From Gryganskiella cystojenkinii (lineage: Eukaryota; Mortierellomycota; Mortierellomycetes; Mortierellales; Mortierellaceae): a stretch of 13,424 nucleotides of DNA. Location: assembly GCA_015852425.1 (NCBI GenBank), contig JAAAIG010000648.1, positions 1 through 13,424 on the forward strand. The letters are read 5' to 3'. Position numbers and translations under genes: made by a program. Positions 1 to 11,100 of the stretch are shown here, piece by piece. Positions within the stretch are counted from its first letter, which is position 1; every line of letters starts with the position of its first letter. The notes beneath the pieces were generated by a model. It saw only the letters and a program-made list of their open reading frames with translations, did not search any database and was not told the DNA's origin.

Positions 1-40
1 TTCAGGTCCCACAGCTCCTTCGCTTTCTCTGCCTCATCTC
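1..40 (-). CDS. Possible exon fragment of a minus-strand gene (partial)
   Basis: Read on the minus strand, position 41-42 gives AG at the end of a TTTTGCAG acceptor-like string. The bases from 40 down to 1 then translate, in one frame, to an open and charged stretch (DEAEKAKELWDLK) typical of an amphipathic helix. The other two minus frames hit stops. The fragment is only 40 bases and runs off the window, and no matching upstream exon or clear donor was found between 41 and 300. The + strand is also open here with Ser/Pro/Leu-rich readings, so this could be chance. No function can be assigned. Confidence 0.2.
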
Positions 41-827
41 CTGCAAAATGATGAGTCGTCCTAAAAATGTCGAGTCATCCCACTTCATCAACACGTCTGC
101 GTTCAGACATCACGTTCTGTGCCGATCTCGTTGTTGTTCTAGACGCGGTGGCCTTGGAGACAAACGTCCACAATTTTTGATCTTCTTCAACGTGACCGTA
201 TACCCTCCTTCTTTCTCTCCACTCGTGCTTGTCACACACAACTTAGCATAAGGGCCAGCATAGTATACATGTTGGCACAAGCATAGCCCACCTCACACCA
301 TCATGCTGCTATTTTGAAGTGACCTAAAAAAGAAAAGAGAAGAGAAGAATGCCTTGACAGATCGTCAAATGGGTTCGTATAGCAACAGCAACAAAAGACC
401 AGGTTTGTGCATCCCTTTTTTCCGCGTTTCATGTCCATGCACTGGCTGGTGGCAGCAGCACAAACAGAGAGTCGTACTGATAGACTGGAGTCAGGAAGCG
501 TGACACGCGAACGATACGCGATATTTTGCGGTGACCCCCTGCCTCGTTTCGTGGATTCGAAAACCACATTTTATTTTTGTGTCATCGTTCACCGCGCTCG
601 GTCCCGTTTTCCAACGTGTCATCAGTTGGTGGCCGAACCCAAATATTTTTTGCCTTGAATTTTTTCTTTCCAAGACTTCTTCATCATCCTCGTTCCTCTT
701 TTTGCAAATAATCGTCTTACACTTTCTCAATTCTCAATCCCCGCCTTGATCTCTTTTCCGTTTGTTGTGATCCTGTCCCCACGTGCTCCATCCCTAGCAA
801 GCAGAGTCTCCAGCGGAACAAAAAAAA
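41..827 (+). promoter_or_regulatory. Promoter and leader region of the HNH-module gene
   Basis: No convincing coding sequence lies here; the short open frames have no family features. From about 440 to 827 there is no ATG at all, and 650-770 is rich in C and T, as in fungal core promoters and leaders. An AAATATTT stretch at 641-648 is the only AT-rich box of note. The base run just before the start codon is A-rich. Two copies of ACGCGA sit 11 bases apart at 505-510 and 516-521. The transcription start cannot be fixed from sequence alone. Confidence 0.4.
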
Positions 828-1418
828 ATGATGCTCGAGCTCCCACCTCCCCCAGTACTGAGTCTTTCTGTCACCAAGACCTGGTCGAGCCACGAGAACA
901 GCCCAAGAACCATCCCCGTGGATTCATGGCTTTGGAGAAGGATGCGCCAAGACGTGCTCATACGAGATAATTATGCTTGCCGGTTCTGTGGCGTGCGGTG
1001 CAAAAAGTATATGATGTGTATCCATATCGATGGAAACCCGTCCCACAACAAGCTTGTGAATCTTGGCCTGAGCTGTTCGATGTGCGACTCTATCCAGCAC
1101 TGTGGGCTCGCCGGTATTCGCAATATGTTGTCTCTGGGTATTTCACGGATGCCTCAAATCGAGATCAACCGAAAAACCTTGCAGCTGTTCAGTGAGACGG
1201 ACAGAGTCCCATCGTTCTCTGAAGTGGACAGTAGTGCGGTGATCATTGCAGAGAGCACGACCGGCTATGCCAATGTCCTGTTGGGGCTCGACCAATATTT
1301 TGACTACGGCTCTGAATGTGCGTGCAACCCCATACCGCACACTTATGATATGCACAAGGGGTTCTTCGAAGAAGGCGCGACTCCTCTAATTCAGAAGATT
1401 CTCGAGCACAGCATTTGA
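828..1418 (+). CDS. HNH-type zinc-module protein, IcmJ/DotN-like pattern
   Basis: Intronless gene for a 196-residue protein. After a Pro/Ser-rich start (1-32), residues 41-93 form an HNH-like core: RDNYACRFCG with C51 and C54, then H66-I-D-G, N74, N78-L, then C83 and C86, and H91. The four cysteines fit the structural zinc site found in many HNH proteins. The usual catalytic pair is incomplete: Ile replaces the first His before H66, and Asp follows C86 where many HNH enzymes have His. This suggests a binding or structural module rather than an active nuclease. The arrangement, including the trailing QHCGLAG and a later MPQIEIN stretch, resembles bacterial IcmJ/DotN (type IVB secretion), from memory. 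The C-terminal 90 residues are unassigned, with a second Cys/His cluster (C164, C166, H171, H176). The start is the first ATG after a long ATG-free leader, with A at -3; a second Met follows at once. No signal peptide or membrane segment is visible. Confidence 0.75.
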   Translation: MMLELPPPPVLSLSVTKTWSSHENSPRTIPVDSWLWRRMRQDVLIRDNYACRFCGVRCKKYMMCIHIDGNPSHNKLVNLGLSCSMCDSIQHCGLAGIRNMLSLGISRMPQIEINRKTLQLFSETDRVPSFSEVDSSAVIIAESTTGYANVLLGLDQYFDYGSECACNPIPHTYDMHKGFFEEGATPLIQKILEHSI

Positions 1419-2163
1419 TAGTGTTTGCAAAAAATGGAGGGTAAAATCGCAAACTATTTGTCCTGCTATGAAGAACCGCCGAGTTATGCTGAATGTTTTG
1501 CGCCAGAAATGGGTATCGCAGGATTTTTCTCTAGTCTCTCGTAGCAACATGGGTCCACAGAAGGGCCAGAAAAAAAAAAGCATCGCCCATGTGTCCTTTG
1601 CCTCAGATCACGTGCAATTCTCAAGAGAAGAAAAGAGGGGACGGACTTTGGTTTCGGTGTCTCAAAAGGGCGAAAGCATCAGAGCCTGTTGGTTTCTCGC
1701 AGTGAGGGAGATGAGAGTGAATGTTGCACAGGGGAAGTGCCCAGCCGCAAAAAGAATGTGGACATGGACACATGCCATCTACCCCCTCTTCTTCTGTCCA
1801 TCATTTCCATCTCTCTACATCAAGGACGGGACAACAAGGACAGACAGGCAACGCCTGAACAGGAAACTCATTCCACCTTCTCGATTCACCCGACTGTTGA
1901 GCATCACTCTTCTTTGTCATACTACCGTCCATTTGTTCGGTGCTTGTTACCTTTGACTGGTGCGACCACAGCAAAACAACGGTTTCCCCAGCCATTACCG
2001 CCTTGACTTCCACAGACTACTCCTCTGAACAGGCATAATCCTTTCCCCCCCCCTTTGACAAACCACTTGCTCATTATTACATCCTCCGACATCCCTTTTC
2101 TCTCAGAGTTGCAGAGACCCTTACACGAGCCACGCGAATTACTAAGGATCTGATCCCTGCCCC
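1419..2163 (+). promoter_or_regulatory. 3' end of HNH-module gene; promoter and leader of UNC80-like gene
   Basis: No gene is supported here. A 162-codon open frame at 1468-1956 has no family features, and its downstream half overlaps the ATG-free leader of the next gene. No canonical AATAAA lies behind the stop at 1418. From 1775 to 2163 there is no ATG, and much of 1790-2110 is C/T-rich, including a run of nine C at 2045-2053. This fits the transcribed leader of the gene starting at 2164. An in-frame TAA at 2143-2145 closes that reading frame upstream. Confidence 0.4.
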
Positions 2164-5100
2164 ATGGCAGTCATTTCGGAGGACAACCCGGGACCCAATG
2201 TCCTTCGCTATCCTAATGACAATGGCTCCCATGGATCAGATGCATCTGCTACTACTACAACAACTACAACAACAACAGCGATGGAACATACCGCCGCAGT
2301 TGACACACCGACCATGCTAGGCACCCTTCAGCCAGAGGGAGAGCCTCCGTCCAAGGAGTTGCTGTTACAACGACAGGAACAACAACAATACCCAACGGTA
2401 GTAGTCGATTCTCAGACTACTCCCCTCTCTTCCTCTCGGCCAGCAGAAATAAATTGGGCCCGTGTTCGACAAAAGGTCATTGGCCAGGACCACTCCCCGA
2501 CAACAACAACAACAGAGTTGTTGTCCGATCAGGCTTTTCTTGGGACCGAGAACAATGTGGTCCTGCTGCCTTATCCGATGCAGAAACAGCCACCGATCCT
2601 GGCAGCCACTCAAGGACAGCAACAGTTGTCATCGATTGTTAATGCCTTGCCAGAGTCGCATAGACCTTACCCAGTGATGGAAGGGTCCGGCCCTGTCTCG
2701 ACAGGATTACGAGGTGTTCTCGGGTTCAGGACTGTGGTCGTTCAACGGACACAATTGCGAAAGATGGAAAAAGAGATTGAAAAGGCCTTAACAAAACGAC
2801 AGAACGAGTATTATCAACCACGGTCCAGGAACGTTGCCAGGATAGGAACCGGTACACGAGGCATGAGCATGCTTCCCGGTGCCTCTTACAACATCATGGC
2901 GACCCCGGAACCTTTTTCAATCGACCGAAGTTTTGTCGATGACATGTCCGATATCCTGAACCGTTGGCGAAACCTCACTGTCGAGGTACCATGCAAGACT
3001 GAGTTGCTCCGGACAATGACCAAGATGCTGCTGGCAGATCGTGCAGAGCCATTATCCAGTATGTTTTTTTGACTGCTATTTTCATGATTGTGGTGATCTC
3101 CAGCAACAGCACTTTTTGATTTTGGGATTTTTTAAAGACCATGGACTCATGGATCACCATTTCTCCTTTTCTCTCTCCTTTCTCAGGACCGGACTCACTT
3201 GCCGTCTTGAATCTCTTTGACCAGATGCGACAGCTTTTCCCGCTTCAAAGTGAACCCGAGGATTTACAGGATGTTCTCTGGTGCCTCAACCTCATGTCGA
3301 AAAAGTACTCCTGCAAAAAGGTACGATAATGTACACTAACGCCTCAGTCCTCACAGGTATACTAATAACAATACCAGCAATATTCTAACCGTGTTCCCAT
3401 ATGACGTAACTCCCGTTTTCCTACAGGAGCGAGTCGCAAATACACTCAGGGAACTTCTTGCACCGAGCGTCCTGGCCGCAACGACGCCGCTCTCGCCACG
3501 AAACATAAACGCACTTTTGTCGACCCTAGTGTTGTTACTCAAGGAGCAATCAGAGTTGGCACAAGAGACTCAGGACCCACGGATAAAGTCATTGGCGACG
3601 GAGATTATGGATCGCATCCGGATAGGGGACTTGGGTCTTGGAAAAGAACTGCAACAAGACCGTGCATCTCAAGAGCTGAATGCCCAGGTGGCATTCTTGC
3701 GTGGGTTGATTGAATGTCTGCGGTCAAGGGATCACTCTGTCGTACACTTTGTGCTTCACGAGCTCATACCGGTATGCACTTTTATTTGCTGAAGGAAAAC
3801 GCATCGTCTATGGTTTGTGTTTCGATTGTTCTTGAGAAACTAACGTTTATGTGAGTATGTCCTTTTTTCAATAACAAAGAACTATTGGATCGATCCGGAT
3901 TCGAAATCACCTATGGTGATGGAAGGACCGATAGCTGTCTTTGGACAGGTGGCGAGCGAGTTTATCCTGAACGCACCCACAGCGTATGCGGATGGAACGG
4001 AGCTCACAAAGTCGTTGATCCTAGACATGACCATCTTTCTGGAGGAGTTTATGCAGCCAGCTGGACTGAGCAGTATCATTTCTCGGGAAACAGTCGCTGC
4101 GCTTGCGCGGTTCAATCTTTTGGTCTTCTCCATCGAGTACCTCGAAACACCACCTCAGGAGAGCATCGAGAACATCAATGAGCCAAAATCGGCTAGAGAA
4201 GATGGCGAAGCAAGCCCGCGTGTTTCAATGTCAACAACGGATGCCGATCGGGAGCAGTTCTCAAGGACACCGCCAAGGTCCCCGCTCAGTCCCAAAGTCA
4301 GTGGAGAAAATTTTCAATCGCATAATTTTCCTCCAACGGCCCCGGGACCCTCAATAGATGAGCAATCAATACCCGTAGTTCGACACGCGAGAGAGTATTT
4401 TGACGGTCTTTGGTCCAATGGATACCAGGATGTTATTATCGAACAATTGAAGATCGAGGTAAAACTCTCTCGTCGTTTCTATTTTTCGACTGAGTGCGTA
4501 TGTTATCAAACATTTTTGTTAATCTTTTTTTTTTTTCTCTTTTTTTCCTGGCTGCCTTACTTAGACGGAAAACATCTCGTTTGCACGGCTTGTCAACCTA
4601 TACCACCGCATAATTCTTGGATCTGCGACAGCTGCCAGCGTGGAAATTTTGGCGGCAACACTGAGCACATTTTTCAGTGTAAGTGGAGTGCGAGAAATGA
4701 TGCAGCCCAGGGCGGAAAGGATCCGATCTTTTTCTTTCTTTTTTCTTGTCACTTTGTAATGACGCCTATTTGTAATCCATCATCAAAATAGAAACTGGTG
4801 GCTCATCAACCCTGTCCGAACGAACGACTTTCAAAGCTGTTACTTCAGCTGTCAATATACCATCGGGCAGCGTTCTTCAAACCGATGATTGCCTGTGTAG
4901 CCTCGGACTCTACGCAGTTTGTGACGGACTATCTTTGCATATTGTCCTGTCTCGAAACACACATGAGACTCGTGGATCTGTACATGCGTGATACGGACCT
5001 GATATGTGTGATCATGATGACGGACGTCGGGTATGAGCGACCGAGACAAGGCTCTCCAACTCAAGCGCTGAAATGGGGATCCTGCACGGTCGGTCAGTGT

Positions 5101-8100
5101 GTGATCGTCCTCGAGTTCATTTATGCGATCAAACGATTAGCGAGGAGCGGTGACAATTACGATGTCGAAGTCGGCAAGATGTTTTTGATTGATTTGGAGC
5201 GGAAACTTGGACTCTATCTTTCGGCCAAGGTGAGCGCTCTTTGACTCTGGGCAAACCTTCATTTTCATTTTTAATATGCTCGATGGATGATGCTCACACA
5301 AGACCTGTTTTGTCATGCACTGCAATCATAGGAAAAAACTATTCTGGTGCCTCGACCTATCCGAGTTATGCTCTGCTTGATATTCTATGAAATCCGAATG
5401 CTCTGCAAAACTATTCATCGGTAAGATCAGGAAAAGCGTCCTCATTTTCTCACGATGATTACCTCTCCCTCACAGACCGCATTCTGACACTCTGGTATCT
5501 CCTGCTTTCCTATAGTCCCGGATGGTTACCAAGGATATTGGACTGGGCCACCAACCACAACTTGCCAACTGAACCTGCAGGCGCCCAGGGAGGCCCCTTT
5601 GGAATCTCGGACACGATGCGTCTCCGTATCAAGCACATTTACAGCAGCGTTGATGGCCTTGTCGGAGAGGTAAAGCAGAGTCATCACACTGAATCGTAAC
5701 ATTCAAGAATCCTACGGTCACATGGCACTAACATATCTGATTATGATCCTAAATGTATAGCGCAAAGACCAATATTCGATTCACATTACCGCAAGCTCAC
5801 AACCGACGAGAAGTAGCTCAGGAATGTCCAGGAGGCGATCCTCCGCTATGGGACAAGGTGTGGTTCAGGAATCAAACGCACCAGTCCGAGAAAAGGTGTT
5901 TGTGCAACCCAAACGGACCACACGAATGTCGGACATTCGCTTGGACGAGACTGTGGCTGTGTTGACGCTGTTGATTACTGTTCATTCCGCAATTCACGCC
6001 AACGAGTATCTGCAGCTGATCGACCCGCTGTGGAACCTGTATTGTCTCGAGTCACGACCCAAGGTGGCGGCCTCGGCAGCCTTCCTGTTTGTAAAATGTG
6101 CCGATATCAGTCCCAAAATGATCCACAGCCTGATCTCTCGGGACTTGAACAGGTAAAGATAAATGCTCGTGCGCGATGGACAAATTGAGATTTTCTGGCT
6201 AACCAGGTTTATAATTTTATTCTGCTATACATAGTGATGACTCTCTCAAGAGATTATCGGCAATTGAGCGCTTGAATGTATTGTTTGATCATCGCAACGT
6301 CCTGCTCTCGCAACCGTACGTAACAGATCCCTCTTCTCGTGGTCCGTTCCGAAATGCCACAGTTCAAGTTCCATTTGTCTGTTCTGAAGTGGGCAGCAAC
6401 CGTTACACCATGGACGAACCTCGCTGGCTGACAGAGCTCAAAAATGCCGGAAACTTTCCAGAAGACATCCGAATGCGTTTTCAAGAAATGGGATGGGGCG
6501 AGCGTGATCAACAAGAGATGGAGAACACACGACGCGCACAAACACCCCTTGCTCTTTCATGGACTGGATACCTGGATGAGGATTATGTAAACAAAGCCAA
6601 CTTTGGTAAAACGTACACAATCTTGCCAAGGGATCGTCACGCCACAGTTCTGATTCCAGTCCTGAACGCGCTCAACCTTGGGATAATTGATCTTTTGGAC
6701 GACAAGACCATCGGCGTCCGTGTGGCTGCGGGTGACTTTCTTTGGAATTACATCCGCAATGAGCCTGTCCTCTTTGTGCGCTCGTTTTTCGCAGAGATTG
6801 TTCATGCTCGACCGGATCGACAAAAGGACCTCATCACCCGGTTGCACACGCTCATCACAGGAACCTCGAAATTACCACCGGCCTTTGCCTTTGCGCTGTT
6901 CAATCACCTTCTCGGCCTTCTCAAGTGGTTCCAGCGAAACTCAAAACCGCTTGGCATCGAAATTTTGGGGACTGTGCTCCCACTCTTGGCGGATGTGGTC
7001 TCGTCCACGAACGACATTGTTTATAAGGATTTGAAGCGAAACAAGGTCGACACGTTCTTTGCGAACCTGGGTCGGTTCTGGTTCAAACCCAATGTGATCC
7101 CAGAATCCATGTTCCCGAATCGACTCACGGACCGTTGTCATGTACTGTCGCAGCTGGATATCCCTCTTCAACTGTTTCAGATGGCGATGGTAAACATTAA
7201 TCAAATCCAGTTCACGACCAGTTTCCTAGTCCGGTTCCCGTTGGAGGCTCCCGATATCAAGGGAAACATCGGTCGGTTCAGCAGGATGCCGCGTTTGACT
7301 GCGACTGAGACAACTTCAAAACTCGAAGACAACCAATTTCTCCCAGACGTGTCGAAGCAAGATATGCGTTTTGTTACTGTTGAAACATTTCAAGAGCGGA
7401 ACATCAGGTCGTTGTCGTCCCTTCGTGCCCGTAGTTGGCTCAGTTTTATCCTCAACTTGATCCAGCGCATGGACAAGGATGAGAGCGAAAGACTAGAGTT
7501 GATGACCATCTTCAATGGTGTGAACGTGATCTTGCTCGAGCACGGTGATGACCTGGGGATTGTCGGACAAACCCTTGACATTTATGTGACCGCGGCGACT
7601 CATTTGCGACGGTTCTTTGCCTCTCATAACGGATACCATCTCATCTTTCCAGCCTTGTTCAAGATCTATTGCGACTCTACGACAATTCAAGTGGTTCAGG
7701 AGACGATCGATGCGACGTTTTACCGATTTTACCAGATCCATCAGGAAGCTTTTGTTCTTCAGAGTCTGGGTGCCATCGTCCCTCTTATGCTCCGGTCCAT
7801 GACGACGAAGCAATCCGAGATCATGACACATAGACTATTTACGTTCTTGGAAGCTCTCGATCAGCCGACGACGACATTTCAGTCAAGATCACTGGGTGTG
7901 CAGTCGCTCTCGGAGCCGTATCTGGAAAGCAGTTCTTTCGGAGGTCCACAACTCGAAATCCCTCAGTGGATGGCTTCGTTCATCTCCAAGGACTCCAAGT
8001 TCTTTCAGAGCAGCAACATTCTTCAGAAGCAGGAGTTCAGTCTGGCCGAGTCGATCAAACTGTTTCTTGCGGTCATTGCTTTCGATCCTGGTTCAGTCCG

Positions 8101-11100
8101 TTCTGAGCAGTTTGTTAGGGTCTTCAAGGATATTCTTCCTTACTTTCTGGATCGAGAGCCGCTTCTTACCACCTCAGGACTGGACAGCCTCATTGACGTG
8201 TTTGCTAGGTTCTCTCGCTCCGCCAAACCGTTGGTCCCCCAATCTTTTGTTGCGCCTGTTGTGGCTCCGAGACAGACGATTGATACGGATGACACCAAAT
8301 GTGATCTGAGTCGCTTCACAATATACCCAAGTGCTCAGTCCAAAGGTCAAGCTATCAAGGGCAAGACATGGGCACAGAACGACAGAGTGGCGATTAAACA
8401 CGAGTTTATGTGTCTGATCCAGCACTTTTGTGATCGTGGTGGGCAACTCGCAGATTCACAACATCAGCAAATGGCGGTTCTTGTACGATCAATTGTCAAG
8501 GACTATACGACCCTGAAGATTCCCTGTACCACGGAATGGATCAAGGATTATATCAAGAGCGTGATCTTGCCTGTCCGAGACTTGTACCAGAGCAGCCGGG
8601 CCGCTTTATACTTGGTGGCTCAGTTCTCGAGTGTGATCCGGTCACATTACAAGTTTATCGACTTTTCGGGGCTGTTTGATGGATTGTTGTTAATTGCTAG
8701 GGACGACCGACAGTTCCTTCGACACTTTTCGGATCTGGCTCACATTATTCGAGACAAGATGGTGAACCCGGCACTTGTTTGTGGTGTCAAGGACGATTGG
8801 CTCAGTGAAAGCCCGTATATCTCCCAGGCCAGGTACTGTAGCAGTTTGGTCGATCTGGTCTTGGCCATGATCTACAATGCGGACACGGACACGATTTCGG
8901 AACTTGAGCAGGCAGCTCCAACGCCGAGAATGATGGCCTATATCGTGATTCCATTGTGTCTTCGATTCGAGAGTCGATTCCATTCAAACTGTCTGGATAT
9001 TCTAGAGATGCAATTTTGGTTACGCATGTTGGGATTGACTGTAAAGGCAGCCGAATACGACCCGACGTCCAAACGGTCTTCACGGACTGCAGGACTCTTT
9101 GCACCTGTTTTTCACGTCGCACGTGCGACCCGAAAACAGGTCCGCCCGGATGTCATTACTCCCATGTCTCCACAGCACCTGAACGCTCCACCGGTGACCC
9201 CGATGACGACCTCGGTGCCTCAGACCCCGGGCCATTTCAGGATCCCGATTTTGAACCACGGACCCAACAATGAGCAAGTGGAAGACAATCAACCGTTGAA
9301 GCCACCAGAGTCGGTGATGAACGCTTCCCCGGGTCTGCTGATCGACTTCATTGCATTACGGATTATCATGGTTCGGGGTGAGCGGTACCTGTCGTACCAT
9401 CCCGGTTGCTGGTTAGATATCTTTAACATTGTCAAAAAGTATTTCTCGGTGCATTCTCATGGTGCTAGCTCGTTCTCAGGCGGCGGCGGACATGCGCATG
9501 ATACGAATATGAGTCAATATAACAGCTCTCATGGTTCCGGACCGAATTCGCCCAATATTGGTGTTTCCTATCCGACGACGCCTCGAGCCGATGGTCCGTT
9601 TACGCCGCAGCCAAGATCGGCGATTGGAGGCTTTCCCTCGCCTTTCCCGCTTTCCTCTTCCCGTTACTCTGGAGAGATGACTCCTGGTCCAGCTTCGATG
9701 CACTCGAGGGACAATACCCCGGTTACAGCACTGGGATACATCCTTTGGTCGTTTGCAGAGACTATTCTATTTAACCGACTTCCGTTGATGGTTATGATGA
9801 GACCGTTCTTGTTGGATCAGCTGCGACAGGTCGACTATTTGTTTCTGGGACCGTCTGGAAACCCTTTCCGTTCGTTTACTGCCTCAGGCCCCAACTCGCC
9901 TGCGTTCTTTTGGCCCTCACCTGCATTCGGCCCCTCATCAGGACTTGGATCCACGCCAGGGGCGTCGCCCATGCAGGCCAGTAACGATAACATGGCCAGT
10001 CCATCATTGTCAAGAAGCAGTTCCAAGAACGCCATGAAGAGTCAACCCAAGAACGAGCGACGGAAGCAATGGAAGAGTTGGAGTCAACCGACCCATTCCC
10101 TGAACGCGTTCACAGAGCTCGAGAAGCCCATTCAAGGGGCTGAAAACCCCATGTCCCCGTGTACGCTCACGACGACAACGACACAACAACATCATCGCCA
10201 GCGCAGTTTCATGTCCTCGTCCGATCACGGTGCCAATATGAGTACGGCACCCCGGATTTCGATTCATAATATTCGACACCACAGGCAGCACCGATCCGAA
10301 ACCGATAACAAGTCTGGATTGATCTTGCCCAGGATCCTAGTTGTTCGAGCGAATCGGTCAATGGAGCATGTCAGCATGATGTTGAACCAGTCTTCAGATG
10401 GATTAACCGCCTACTCAGAGTTTGGAGTTCCCATGTACCCAGAGAAGCGGTCGTCCTTTACCGGCGGATCTTCAAGACCAATGGCGAGCCCCACGGACAA
10501 GCGTGATTCGAGTCAGTCATTGCATGCGGACCAAGGGCATGGAAGCGACTACCAGCAGCAGTTCCTTCAACCTGGTAAATACGAGCGACAGCCCTCGAGT
10601 CCTGGATTCGGCTCTATGTTCTTGGCTAGAGAGGCTGCCATCCGAGGACCCACTGCAATGGACAGTCCTGGATCGCGTTCTCAGCACCTGGCACCCTTGG
10701 CAGTTCCAAGTCCTCACACGATGGACCGGCAAAACTCACGGGTGAGTATTAGCTCAAACGAGGGCAGTGTCACTGGATCAGATTCTGGAGATCCGGCTTT
10801 TGTCATTGGCAGCCCTCGACAGCATCTCTCCAAGCAGGATGATACACATCATTTGACTGTCAACACTGGTGGTAGCTCCTCTGCTGCTGCCGCGCTCTCA
10901 CCCACGACTGCGAATGGACCTCCCAGGAGTCGTAGTATCCTAAAGCCCAGGATTATCACGACCTCACCTCCGAAACTCGAGTCCAGCCCCCGATTCGGCT
11001 CCTTTGGGGATATGACTTCGACACCGGTATCACAACAACCGTCTGATGTGCCCTGGCAGCAGCCGATGCAGCGAGTGGACACTCGTCAGACCGACGATGG

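Noticed and set aside
407..749. Overlapping short open frames on both strands upstream of 828
   Set aside because: They overlap each other, have no recognisable motifs, and lie in the promoter-like region.
780..785. CACGTG palindrome in the leader of the HNH-module gene, and another at 1609-1614
   Set aside because: A six-base E-box is expected by chance at this frequency and nothing else supports regulation by it.
1468..1956. Open frame of 162 codons on the + strand between the two main genes
   Set aside because: Composition is erratic, with no family motif. Its second half lies in the C/T-rich, ATG-free leader of the UNC80-like gene.
2045..2053. Run of nine C as a possible quadruplex or regulatory tract
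   Set aside because: It is a single run with no further spaced C or G runs, so there is no quadruplex pattern; it is more likely part of the pyrimidine-rich leader.
3913..4791. Continuous open frame across exon 4, intron 4 and beyond
   Set aside because: The read-through segment is Phe-rich and unlike the family; splicing at 4459 and 4565 gives a coherent helical sequence.
5471..5475. CACAG as alternative acceptor of intron 7
   Set aside because: Using it gives a stop within 15 codons and loses the conserved PGWLPRILDW segment.
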